NCBI GenBank assembly: GCA_913060975.1
Contig: CAJXVC010000005.1
Location: forward strand, 248,001 to 312,000
Direction: 5' to 3'
Length of the DNA stretch: 64,000 bases
Source of the DNA: an uncultured Gammaproteobacteria bacterium
GTDB lineage: Bacteria; Pseudomonadota; Gammaproteobacteria; Pseudomonadales; Pseudohongiellaceae
Shown here: positions 47,094 to 55,624 of the stretch, one piece after another
How positions within the stretch are numbered: the stretch's first letter is position 1
Layout: each line of letters opens with the position of its first letter
Made by a program: the position numbers and the translations under genes
Notes under the pieces: generated by a model
Seen by the model: only the letters and a program-made list of their open reading frames with translations
What the model was told of the DNA's origin: nothing
The model's database searches: none

Positions 47094-48320
47094 TTAGCGT
47101 GCTGCAATCTCGCGTTGCAACAGGCGCAGTATGGTATCTCTGTTATTGGCCGGCTGACTGGTCAATATAACAAACGGGTACAAGCCATCGGTGCGTGATA
47201 TGTAGCCAGCATAATTATACACCCCGGTGAGCGTACCGCTTTTGCGTAGTGAGTCATCTTGTTCAGGTAATAAATCGGCATAGGGCAAGAACGTATCCAG
47301 TATAGCCATCATGGTCGCCGCAGTTGTACGTTGCGACCGGCCTAAACCGGATCCTTCGATCATTAACAGTTTGCTCGGGTCACTACCCACGCCCGCACCG
47401 TAGAGCGATGTCAGGGTCTGTTGCAAGACCTCTCTGGCGGTTACGGCGGTTGCCGGATAGCCGTGCTCCTGCGCACCGATGGTTAAGAATAACTGATTGG
47501 CAATAAAGTTATTGGAGTAGCGCAGGAGACCTTCCAGATTATCTCGTAGTGAGCGGGAACTGCGATGGGGATAGACCAGCGTCCAGTTGTCGTTCACCGC
47601 TTGCCGGTAAAATTCGTTGTCGATAACAGCAATACCGGCACTCTCCAGAAAAATACTGAATAGCTGCTGCGCCTGGCGCAAGCCAGTCTCCGGATTCTGG
47701 CCGACGTTAATGCGTTGTGGCGTACCGGCAGAGACTTGCGTGGCCAACTCACGCGCCATCGGTGTCAGTGGCGTTTGCGGTTCGCCGGAGCGCAACTCGC
47801 CACTTGGCGCCCAGGCCAGATTTACCGTGTTGAAATTAACAGCCAGCGCACTGTTGCGCGCGGCATACGGGTCAAGTGCCCCTGATTCAATAGGCAGATC
47901 AGGGGCTGGCTCAAACGCCGAGTCATCCATTATCAGCCGTCGTACTTCCGATATACCCAGCTGTGCCAATTGTTCGGCAATCAATTCAATCTCTTCGGAC
48001 ACTAAAAACGGATCGCCCAGACCGCGGACCAACAGATCGCCATTATCGTTCTGATAAAAATGCGTCTCGAAACGGAAATCTTCGCCCAATACGCTAAGCG
48101 CAACTTGCGCCAGTGGCAGTTTCAGTACGGAGGCGGGGGTCAAAGAAAGAGTCGGGTTAATGCTGACGAGTTCTTCGCCATCGGGTGTACGCAGCATCAC
48201 ACTGCCGTTGCCGACCAGTTGGGCAAGGCGACCCTGATCTGCGGCCATGAGCAAACCCGGCAAGACCATCAATAAAAAGCCAGGCACCAGATGGCGACAA
48301 TTGTTGGCCAAATAGCTCAT
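47094..48320 (-). CDS. dacB: D-alanyl-D-alanine carboxypeptidase/endopeptidase, DacB (PBP4) type
   Basis: 408 residues, shorter than E. coli PBP4 (477). Signal peptide (FLLMVLPGLLMAA). The three penicillin-binding motifs are present: SxxK in TPASVLKLPLAQ, SxN in RYSNNFIANQ and KSGT in LRKSGTLTGVYNYAG. Family S13 enzymes trim peptidoglycan stem peptides or cross-links in the periplasm. The gap of about 50 bases to the SDR gene upstream (same strand) allows cotranscription. Confidence 0.9.
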   Translation of the reverse strand: MSYLANNCRHLVPGFLLMVLPGLLMAADQGRLAQLVGNGSVMLRTPDGEELVSINPTLSLTPASVLKLPLAQVALSVLGEDFRFETHFYQNDNGDLLVRGLGDPFLVSEEIELIAEQLAQLGISEVRRLIMDDSAFEPAPDLPIESGALDPYAARNSALAVNFNTVNLAWAPSGELRSGEPQTPLTPMARELATQVSAGTPQRINVGQNPETGLRQAQQLFSIFLESAGIAVIDNEFYRQAVNDNWTLVYPHRSSRSLRDNLEGLLRYSNNFIANQLFLTIGAQEHGYPATAVTAREVLQQTLTSLYGAGVGSDPSKLLMIEGSGLGRSQRTTAATMMAILDTFLPYADLLPEQDDSLRKSGTLTGVYNYAGYISRTDGLYPFVILTSQPANNRDTILRLLQREIAAR

Positions 48321-48367
48321 CGTGCTGTCTCGTTCATGTGTCTGTCTGCGCTCATACTTTACTTGCT

Positions 48368-49294
48368 TTACCCAATCGTAAATGTGATTCCCAGCTTCTC
48401 TTCAGACAGCGCCCACAATTTCTCACATAGCGCTTTGTCTGAGGCCTTCTCCGGCAATGGTACACGCCCTGGTTGACCAGTGCGTTCGTCCTGGCCGGTA
48501 GGGCCGATAAAATCGCCCGCTTCGACATCGTTTCTGAAGGCCGCATACATCAATGACTCGGCGCCCTGTTGCTGGGTAGATATGTTCATGAATCGGGTCA
48601 GCACGGGTGCCATGAGTCGCAAATATAACGGCATATTGCGCGACAGCTGCGTGTTCGATGCCCCCGGGTGTACCACAATGGCTTTGATCTTCTTGCCTGC
48701 TGCGGCCAACCGGTCTTTTAGTTCCATGGTAAACAGAATATTGGCCATCTTGCTTTGGCTGTAGGCGACCATGCCGGACATACCATAGAGTTTCGGGCCG
48801 TCATCGTAGTTGCCGATAAAATTGAGATTATCAAAATAGATATCGGCATAAGGGCGTCGCGCCGCCAGGCTGGAGACATTAATAATGCGCGTCTCGTAGT
48901 CCTGATCCAGGCGCTCGATAAGCAAGGATGTCAGATAGAAATGCCCCATGTGGTTGGCATCGAACTGCAATTCCAGATCGTTGGCCGTGATGGTGTAGGG
49001 CGGGCCCATGACGCCGGCATTGTTGATCAGTAAATTCAGATAGCCGTAGCGCTCTTTGAAGGTCGCGGCGAACTGGCGAATACTCTCCCGATCGATCAGA
49101 TTCAGGGGAATAAAATCCACATCAGGATCAGTGACAGCCCTGTTGATCTGGGCAATAGCGGCTTTGGCATTCGCTTCGCTACGGCAGGCCAGAACGACCT
49201 TATAGCTATCTCCGGCCAGCTCGAGCGCGGTTTCCAGACCCAGACCACTGTTGGCGCCGGTCACTATGGCAATTTTTTGGTCGCTGTCACTCAT
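48368..49294 (-). CDS. Short-chain dehydrogenase/reductase, retinol/protochlorophyllide-reductase-like
   Basis: ATG 49294 follows GGGGAGA; 308 residues. NAD(P)-binding TGANSGLG near the N-terminus, NNAGVMGPP, then the catalytic YSQSKMAN (Tyr and Lys). An Arg in LACRSEANA after the second strand favours NADPH. Substrate unknown. It lies upstream of dacB in the same direction and diverges from the glycosyltransferase gene. Confidence 0.9.
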   Translation of the reverse strand: MSDSDQKIAIVTGANSGLGLETALELAGDSYKVVLACRSEANAKAAIAQINRAVTDPDVDFIPLNLIDRESIRQFAATFKERYGYLNLLINNAGVMGPPYTITANDLELQFDANHMGHFYLTSLLIERLDQDYETRIINVSSLAARRPYADIYFDNLNFIGNYDDGPKLYGMSGMVAYSQSKMANILFTMELKDRLAAAGKKIKAIVVHPGASNTQLSRNMPLYLRLMAPVLTRFMNISTQQQGAESLMYAAFRNDVEAGDFIGPTGQDERTGQPGRVPLPEKASDKALCEKLWALSEEKLGITFTIG

Positions 49295-49495
49295 TGAGTT
49301 CTCCCCGAATTGTTGTATCACCTGATTGGTCTACTCTTTACAGGTTAACACGAGTCAGGCGACATGCGTTGTGCTGCTGCCATGCAGAATGGCATCCGGC
49401 TTGCGACTCGCGCCGTGTTTGGACATGATGGAGTCCCCTGAATTTACGGTCACCACTTAACACCGCCAGCGAAGCGGGTCCGGATCAAACAACCC

Positions 49496-50548
49496 ATGCC
49501 CGACGCCACAATCTACTTTGCCTATCCCGGAGATCTGGACACTGCCACCGGCGGTTATCGTTATGATCGTCAGGTGATTGCCGAGCTGCGTGCCAGTGGG
49601 CTGACAATCGAAACGCTGTCCTTACCGCCTCTTGTGCCGCATCCGAGTCAAGTTAATCTAGGCAGGGTGGCGCAGACTCTGGCGGCGCTACCGGATGACG
49701 CGGTAGTGGTTATCGACGGACTGGCGTTTGGCGTCATGGAGGCCATTGCCGAACGCGAAGCACCGCGACTGCGACTGGTGGCACTGTGCCATCACCCTCT
49801 GGCATTGGAGAGTGGTCTGGATGCAGCTGAGCAGCGGGCTTTGTTTGAGTCCGAGCGGCGGGCACTGGCCTGTGCTCGCGCCACCATCGTCACCAGTGAG
49901 CACACGCGACAGATTCTTGTTGAGCAGTTTGCCGTGCCAGCCGGCCGTATAACAGTTGCTTTACCCGGCACCGAAGCGGTGGCCTTTGCCGAATGCAATG
50001 GTGACCCGGTGCGCTTGTTAACCGTAGCAACACTGACCCGGCGCAAGGGTCACGACGTACTGATTGAGGCCTTGTCGATGCTTGTTGATTTGCCATGGCA
50101 GGCACGCTTTGTCGGCGGCGCCGAATTTGATTCAACGTGGGCCGCGGAGTTACAGAACCGCACTGCCAATCTTGGCCTGAGCGAGCGCATCTGTTTTGCC
50201 GGGGCAGTGGACAGTACACTTGTTGAATATCCGCAAGCGGATGTGTTTGTCTTGCCCTCCCGGTTCGAAGGTTATGGCATGGTGTTCGCCGAAGCGCTGG
50301 CCGCAGGTTTACCCATTGTCGCGGCGCGTGCCGGTGCGGTGCCAGATGTGGTGCCCGGGACGGCCGGTATACTGGTGCCGCCTGATGATAGCGAGGCCTT
50401 GGCTGCCGCGCTGCGGGCGATCATTACTGATAAAGGGTTGCGCACCAAGCTTCAATCTGGCGCACGACAGGCCGCAGCACAATTGCCCGGCTGGGCAGAC
50501 TCGGCGGCGGTGGTAGCAAACGTATTAACAGAGGTTGCCAGGGCATGA
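49496..50548 (+). CDS. GT4-family glycosyltransferase, first gene of the pterin-type cluster
   Basis: 350 residues. GT-B fold: N-terminal acceptor half starting TIYFAYPGDLDTATGGYRYDRQVIAEL, and a C-terminal nucleotide-sugar half with TVATLTRRKGHDVLIEAL and the EX7E motif in RFEGYGMVFAEALAAGLPIVA. Retaining transferase using a nucleotide-activated sugar; acceptor unknown. It overlaps the methyltransferase gene by four bases (ATGA), so the two are coupled. Confidence 0.9.
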   Translation: MPDATIYFAYPGDLDTATGGYRYDRQVIAELRASGLTIETLSLPPLVPHPSQVNLGRVAQTLAALPDDAVVVIDGLAFGVMEAIAEREAPRLRLVALCHHPLALESGLDAAEQRALFESERRALACARATIVTSEHTRQILVEQFAVPAGRITVALPGTEAVAFAECNGDPVRLLTVATLTRRKGHDVLIEALSMLVDLPWQARFVGGAEFDSTWAAELQNRTANLGLSERICFAGAVDSTLVEYPQADVFVLPSRFEGYGMVFAEALAAGLPIVAARAGAVPDVVPGTAGILVPPDDSEALAAALRAIITDKGLRTKLQSGARQAAAQLPGWADSAAVVANVLTEVARA

Positions 50549-51408
50549 GTGGTTTCAGTATTGATTGGTTGAATTTGCGCGAGGCGGCCGATCATCGCGC
50601 GCGCGATGCTGCGCTAATGATGAAAGCGCTTGCGTGGTTGGCTGCGCACTCTGCCGAGGCTGATGGTAGTGACGCGCGCAAGCAGCAGAACGCAGCAACA
50701 ATTGTAGATCTCGGTGCCGGCACTGGTTCAACCCTGCGTGCTTTCAGCGCGATCGCGAATAAATCAGATGGACGGCGGCCCGAGATCAATTGGCGGCTGG
50801 TCGATCAGGATGTGGCGTTGCTTGCTGAAGCAGCGCGCCGTCATAGCCAGACGCATTCTCTGCAAGCTGTTGAACAGGATCTGTCTGACATCAAGAACCT
50901 GCCACTGGCAGGGTCGCAACTAATCACGGCTTCGGCACTGTTTGATCTGGTGTCAGCTGCGTTTATAGATGAGTTGGTTACTGTCCTGCATACCTGCGCG
51001 CAACAATCGCCAATCGCGCTCTACTCGGCGCTCAATTACGACGGCACTACCAAGTGGTCTCCTGACCATCCTCTTGATGAGCTTGTGTTGGCTGCGTTCA
51101 ATCGTGATCAGCAAACGGATAAAGGCTTTGGTAAAGCACTGGGCCCACGCGCCAATACATACATTCAGGAAAAATTTGCAGAGGCAGGCTTTCAGGTTAT
51201 CACCGCCGATAGTCCCTGGCAGTTAAATGGCGATGACGCAGAGTTGGTTTGTGCACTTGGCGAAGGCATTGCCAATGCGGTCAAGAATGATGCGGAGATC
51301 GATGCGGACGAATTGCAGCAGTGGCTTGCGTTTCGACAAGCGAACGCCGGTTCAGGCCGTTGTAGTGTGGGACACATGGACCTTCTTATAACATCTGTCT
51401 CTTGGTAA
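50545..51408 (+). CDS. Class I SAM-dependent methyltransferase
   Basis: 287 residues. The SAM-binding motif I is VDLGAGTGSTLRAF (about residue 52-65), with an acidic residue ending strand 2 (WRLVDQDVALL) and a motif IV-like region (LITASALFDLVS). The family is close to uncharacterised methyltransferases of the UbiE-like fold. Coupled to the GT4 gene. By position the product of the pair might be a methylated, glycosylated metabolite; that is inference. Confidence 0.85.
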   Translation: MSGFSIDWLNLREAADHRARDAALMMKALAWLAAHSAEADGSDARKQQNAATIVDLGAGTGSTLRAFSAIANKSDGRRPEINWRLVDQDVALLAEAARRHSQTHSLQAVEQDLSDIKNLPLAGSQLITASALFDLVSAAFIDELVTVLHTCAQQSPIALYSALNYDGTTKWSPDHPLDELVLAAFNRDQQTDKGFGKALGPRANTYIQEKFAEAGFQVITADSPWQLNGDDAELVCALGEGIANAVKNDAEIDADELQQWLAFRQANAGSGRCSVGHMDLLITSVSW

Positions 51409-51417
51409 GGGCGTAAT

Positions 51418-51489
51418 GGATGGCAAGGATGGTAAGGGTGGTAGGGATGGTAAGTGTGATAAGAATAGCATGGATGGCAAGGGTTGCCG
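51418..51489. repeat. 9-bp degenerate tandem array (8 copies)
   Basis: Eight 9-base units with consensus GGATGGTAA directly follow the methyltransferase stop. Read on the minus strand they give a Leu-Pro-Ser-rich frame, which I do not regard as a gene. The remainder of this gap up to 51824 is AT-rich with nothing recognised apart from the ribosome site of the next gene. Confidence 0.75.
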
Positions 51490-51824
51490 GAGCGGATCAG
51501 ACATCTCGTATCTTGTGACGTCTACAACCGCAATGACCACTAGTTACAAATTGACACAGATCTTTCTCAATTACTCTCTTCACGTTCGTGCTTTTTAAAA
51601 TCGATTTCCCTTTTCACTTGCAGAATAGTTCCTATTTATAGCGCTGTATGAGGTTTCCTACGCGTTGATTGGGGTATAAGTTGCGATAAGTGATTGAACT
51701 GTGGGGAAAGTTGACCGCGTAGTAGCAGTTATCTATGCTCGATCGACTAGAAGATGAATATTCAAACTGCCAGACAGGAAAAAACTACAGAACCGCGAAT
51801 CAGCGCGTTTCGCGAGGAGATGCG

Positions 51825-52445
51825 ATGTTAACCGAAAATACGAAGCCCCAACTACTATCCCCAACGCTAAGAGCACTGCTCTGGCTAACTGCGTTGCCAG
51901 CGAGCCTGGTCATGGCCGAGCCAGCAGACTGGGAGATCGACTCCGAGCATTTTTCCATTGTTTTTGAGGCCGAACACATTGGTTACCAGCAACAAATGGG
52001 CATGTTTCTCGAAGGCTCAGGCGAGTTTCGTTATGACCCCGAGACTGGTGAACTAAGCGGCGGCCGCGTCGAGATCGCGGCAGAGAGTCTGTTCAGCAAT
52101 CACGACGACCGCGATGAGCATTTACGAGGTCGGGACTTTCTCAGCGCCAATCGCCATCCGTTAATCGTATTTGCAGCCACCGGGTATACACCAAGCACTG
52201 GTGATATGGCTCATGGTACACTCAGTGGTAATCTGACAATGCTCGATGAGACCCATCCAGTAGAACTCGACGTTATAATTAACAAGCATGCGGAATACCC
52301 GTTTGGTCACCGCGAAGAGACGCTGGGTATCTCTGCCAGTACAACGATTATGCGTAGTCGTTGGGGCATGGACTACGGCGTCAGCAATGACATGGTGGGA
52401 GATGCCGTGAAGCTGCGCTTCGAGTTCGAGGCTATTCGCCAATAG
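51825..52445 (+). CDS. Periplasmic YceI-family lipid-binding protein
   Basis: ATG 51825 has GAGGAG 5 bases upstream; 206 residues with a signal peptide ending near LVMAEP. The YceI lipocalin-like barrel is recognisable from DWEIDSEHFSIVFEAEHIG, LSGGRVEIAAESLFSNHDDRDEHLRGRDFLSANRHPLIVF and LTMLDETHPVELDV. YceI proteins bind long isoprenoid or amide lipids in the periplasm. In this setting, near a membrane phosphatidyltransferase and flippase-like protein, it could carry a lipid-linked product. Confidence 0.9.
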   Translation: MLTENTKPQLLSPTLRALLWLTALPASLVMAEPADWEIDSEHFSIVFEAEHIGYQQQMGMFLEGSGEFRYDPETGELSGGRVEIAAESLFSNHDDRDEHLRGRDFLSANRHPLIVFAATGYTPSTGDMAHGTLSGNLTMLDETHPVELDVIINKHAEYPFGHREETLGISASTTIMRSRWGMDYGVSNDMVGDAVKLRFEFEAIRQ

Positions 52446-52531
52446 TCATACTGGCCATCGGATCGACTAAACGCCAGAGTTAGAGAAAGCACTATTGGCT
52501 AACTGAAGAAGAACTATAGAACATTATAAAA

Positions 52532-52639
52532 AGAGCTATAAAAAGAACTATAAAGAGAGCTATCGATAGAGCAGTCAACAGCGCTATCAATAGAATTATC
52601 AACAAAGCTATCAAAAGAGTTATCAAAAGAACAATAAGA
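52532..52639. repeat. 12-bp degenerate tandem array (9 copies)
   Basis: Nine units of 12 bases, consensus near AGAGCTATCAAA, lie between yceI and ribA. On the minus strand the array keeps one frame open (52492-52752), giving a 4-residue Leu/Ile periodicity. That is what any 12-base repeat would do, so I do not call it a gene. The rest of the gap to 52888 shows no clear promoter or FMN riboswitch. Confidence 0.8.
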
Positions 52640-52888
52640 AGGAATCTGCTGGATAGTGATAGAAGGTGGTAAGAGGTGCTAGAAAGCACCGGGTAGTGTT
52701 GCCAGAAATTGTTAGCGATTAGCAGCACAACCGCCGCGCAGGAAATACTCAATCAGGGTCAAGTCGCCTCACCAACTAATCCGTTTTGAGTCAATCTCCG
52801 TATTCACTGCATGTTCGGACCGTTGCCAGTGGCAGCAAGGTCTTTCCACGATTCTACCGCCCATTAACTAACCGTATGATGAACTGTG

Positions 52889-53587
52889 ATGAGTGAACTT
52901 CCTGCTGACCGTATAACGGTTACCCGCATTACCAATGCCCGCGTGCCAACCGATTACGGTGAGTTTCAGCTTGGCTACTACAGTAATACCCTGGATGAGA
53001 AAGATCATTTGGCTTTTTATATGGGCGATGACCTGAGCGGCGACGATGTTCTCGTGCGCGTGCACTCGGAATGCCTGACTGGCGATGTGTTCGGATCGCG
53101 CCGTTGTGATTGTGGTGAGCAACTGGATCAGGCGCTACAGGTAATAGCCGAAGAAGGCCGCGGCGTGTTGGTGTATCTGCGACAGGAAGGTCGCGGCATT
53201 GGTTTGTTGCAAAAATTGCATGCCTATAATTTGCAGGATGAAGGCCACGACACTGTGGATGCCAACCTGATGCTAGGCCACGGTGCCGATGAGCGCAGTT
53301 ATAAACTGGCGGCTTTGATCCTGGAAGATCTGGGCATCGAGTCGGTGCGCCTGATCACGAACAACCCGGACAAGATTGCCGCGCTGGAAGTGGATGGCAT
53401 CAAGGTCAATGAAAGGGTGGAATTGCCCGCGGCGTTTAATGCGGACAATTCACTTTACCTGATGACCAAGGCCAAGCGCATGAATCACATGCTGAACGTG
53501 CCTGCTGCATCTGCTCAGCCAACACCACCTACTTCACCTACTCAGAATCGCGACAGTGACCCAGTCGAACCTCAACCAGCAGATTGA
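52889..53587 (+). CDS. ribA: GTP cyclohydrolase II
   Basis: 232 residues (ATG 52889; a GTG sits one codon earlier). Zinc ligands are in HSECLTGDVFGSRRCDCGEQL, the C-x10-C-x-C motif, followed by the catalytic LRQEGRGIGLLQKLHAYNLQDEG. It converts GTP to 2,5-diamino-6-ribosylamino-4(3H)-pyrimidinone 5'-phosphate, formate and pyrophosphate. The Pro-rich C-terminal tail (QPTPPTSPTQNRDSDPVEPQ) overlaps the next gene by 32 bases. Because it sits in a specialised cluster and without ribB/ribE, it is probably not the housekeeping riboflavin copy. Confidence 0.92.
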   Translation: MSELPADRITVTRITNARVPTDYGEFQLGYYSNTLDEKDHLAFYMGDDLSGDDVLVRVHSECLTGDVFGSRRCDCGEQLDQALQVIAEEGRGVLVYLRQEGRGIGLLQKLHAYNLQDEGHDTVDANLMLGHGADERSYKLAALILEDLGIESVRLITNNPDKIAALEVDGIKVNERVELPAAFNADNSLYLMTKAKRMNHMLNVPAASAQPTPPTSPTQNRDSDPVEPQPAD

Positions 53588-54293
53588 AGATTGGCTGCGT
53601 TCGCGCATCGCCGCTTGCCAATCCGATGACCGCCCATTTATTACCCTGGCCTACGCTCAGAGTTGGGATGGCAGCATCACGACGCGTTGTGGTGACACCG
53701 TCAGCTTTAGTGGTGATGAGTCCATGCAGGTCACGCATCAATTACGCAGTCTTCACGATGGTATTCTAATCGGCGTCGGTACCCTGTTGAGCGATGACCC
53801 TCAGTTGACCGTGCGCGAATGGGATGGTGCTAATCCGCAACCCATAGTGCTGGACAGCCAACTACGCACGCCGGCTACCGCCAAGCTTTGCAGCCACCCC
53901 GATAAGCAGTGTTGGGTGTTGACGGTTAACAACGAGCCGCATTCACTCGGCGATAACGTGGACGTGTTAATTGTTAGTGGCGACGAAGCCGACCCCCAAC
54001 AAGTGCCGCTTGACGAAGCTATGAAGCTGCTGCGCCAACGTGGTATCAAGTCGTTAATGGTGGAGGGCGGTGCTGAAATAATTACGGCCTTCTTGCAAGC
54101 GCGTCTGGTGGATGCGCTGGTACTGACTGTTGCGCCCAAGTTAGTCGGTGGCTATAAGGCGGTTGATAATTTGCAGTCAGCCGGTAGCAATACCATACTG
54201 GAAATCAATCCGATCTATTCGGGCCATGCCGGTCGTGATCTGGTCATGTGGGGCGACCTGCAATACGCAGACGAGCCAGCTAGCGACGACTAA
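53556..54293 (+). CDS. RibD C-terminal-type pyrimidine reductase (no deaminase domain)
   Basis: 245 residues from GTG 53556, inside the ribA end. The fold is the RibD_C/DHFR-like reductase: RPFITLAYAQSWDGSITT, LRSLHDGILIGVGTLLSDDPQLTVRE, IKSLMVEGGAEIITAFL. The zinc deaminase domain of bifunctional RibD is absent. Stand-alone reductases (as in archaea and fungi) act on the deaminated or undeaminated ribosylaminopyrimidine with NADPH. The overlap with ribA argues for consecutive steps. Confidence 0.9.
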   Translation: MTQSNLNQQIEDWLRSRIAACQSDDRPFITLAYAQSWDGSITTRCGDTVSFSGDESMQVTHQLRSLHDGILIGVGTLLSDDPQLTVREWDGANPQPIVLDSQLRTPATAKLCSHPDKQCWVLTVNNEPHSLGDNVDVLIVSGDEADPQQVPLDEAMKLLRQRGIKSLMVEGGAEIITAFLQARLVDALVLTVAPKLVGGYKAVDNLQSAGSNTILEINPIYSGHAGRDLVMWGDLQYADEPASDD

Positions 54294-54477
54294 GTCAGCG
54301 CCGCGCTGCAAGGCGATTTTCGGTTGAGAAAAAAGCTGGCCGGAATAGAGTGTCGTAGCTCTTTATTCGGGTTATTGGTACGAAGCGCTTATTTATACGA
54401 ACCTGGTTATATAATCAAACCTGTAAAATAGACAAACGAACAATCACCCACGCAGCGAAACCAACAAGGCCATATAC

Positions 54478-55563
54478 TTGAACGCGCAACAACTCTGGTT
54501 TACTAACCCTTTTCAGGTCGAACTTCGCGAACAGCAATTGTCAGCGCCGGAGTCCGGGCAGGTGCTGGTGCGCACGCTGTATTCCGGTATTAGTGCTGGC
54601 ACCGAGATGCTGGTTTATCGCGGGCAGATCCCCGAGTCGATGTCGCTCGATGCGAGTCTGGATGAGGGTCTGGATGAGGGTCTGGTTGAGAGTCTGGATG
54701 AAAGCCTGGATGCAATAGGCACTGGCCAACTTGCCTATCCCTTGCAATATGGCTATGCCTGTGTCGGAGTCATCGAACAGGTTGGCAGCGGTGTCAGCGA
54801 AGACATGCTTGGTGTGACAGTCTTTTCTTTTCAGCCACACGCCAGCCACTTTGTTTGCCCGGTGGCGGCGGTCATTCCTGTGCCAGAAGGCGTCGATCCG
54901 AAAGCGGCGGTCTTTCTGGCTAACATGGAAACCGCAGTGAATCTGGTGCTGGATGCCAAGCCACTCATTGGCGAACACGCCGTGGTGTTGGGCCAAGGTG
55001 TGCTCGGTTTGTTAACAACCAGTTTGCTGGCGCAGTTTCCATTGGCCAGTTTGCTAACCGTGGATGCTATTGAGATGCGGCGTTCACTCTCTAAACGGGC
55101 TGGCGCAATGCAGGTATTCGATCCGAATTCTGAAAGCGCTATCGATTCTTTGCAGAAACACCTAGGCAGTGCCGCCGCCAATGGTGGTGCAGATATAGTG
55201 CTCGAGCTAACTGGCGCTCCCGCTGCACTGAATGTCGCGGTTGCGAGTTGCGGTTACGCAGGTCGCATTGTCGTGGGGAGCTGGTATGGCAGCAAGCGGG
55301 CCGAGATCAATCTGGGCGAACGCTTTCATCGTCACCGCATGAGCATTGTCAGTAGTCAGGTAAGCACCATCGCACCTGAATTGACTGGCCGCTGGGACAA
55401 GGCCCGGCGTTTCACGCAAGCCTGGGAGATGATCGGCAAGTGCCAGCCCGAACAGTTTATTAGCCATAGCCTGCCGATCAGCAGAGCAGCCGAGGCTTAC
55501 CAATTGCTGGATGCCAATGCGGCAGATGCAGTGCAGGTAATATTCGACTACTCGGGCGCTTGA
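54478..55563 (+). CDS. MDR-family dehydrogenase lacking the catalytic zinc site
   Basis: 361 residues from TTG 54478 with AAGG upstream. The nucleotide-binding half has VVLGQGVLGLLTTSLLAQ. The usual catalytic zinc ligands are not visible: the Cys-containing loop reads YSGISAGTEMLVYRG and the GHE motif reads GYACVGVIEQVG. This resembles the BchC-like branch of the medium-chain dehydrogenases. Residues from about 58 to 80 are an expanded LDEG/LDES repeat encoded by a 12-base tandem array. Probably an oxidoreductase step in the same pathway as ribA and the PTPS gene downstream. Confidence 0.85.
   Translation: MNAQQLWFTNPFQVELREQQLSAPESGQVLVRTLYSGISAGTEMLVYRGQIPESMSLDASLDEGLDEGLVESLDESLDAIGTGQLAYPLQYGYACVGVIEQVGSGVSEDMLGVTVFSFQPHASHFVCPVAAVIPVPEGVDPKAAVFLANMETAVNLVLDAKPLIGEHAVVLGQGVLGLLTTSLLAQFPLASLLTVDAIEMRRSLSKRAGAMQVFDPNSESAIDSLQKHLGSAAANGGADIVLELTGAPAALNVAVASCGYAGRIVVGSWYGSKRAEINLGERFHRHRMSIVSSQVSTIAPELTGRWDKARRFTQAWEMIGKCQPEQFISHSLPISRAAEAYQLLDANAADAVQVIFDYSGA
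54649..54708. repeat. In-frame 12-bp tandem array inside the dehydrogenase gene
   Basis: Five 12-base units starting at 54649, 54661, 54673, 54685 and 54697; units two and three are identical (GATGAGGGTCTG). They encode LDAS-LDEG-LDEG-LVES-LDES, an acidic loop between the N-terminal barrel strands. Unit length is a multiple of three, so copy number can change without a frameshift. Confidence 0.88.
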
Positions 55564-55624
55564 CTCATACCCTGAATAAACCAATACCCTAACCAAACAA
55601 CGATTTCGCACAGAGGAAGTTCGC

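Noticed and set aside
52640-52888. FMN riboswitch before ribA
   Set aside because: I could not find the conserved RFN-element core; the region is mostly repeat-derived and low in complexity.
51418-54708. Short regular repeats as a possible CRISPR array
   Set aside because: Units are 9-12 bases, adjacent without spacers and degenerate; no cas genes are present.
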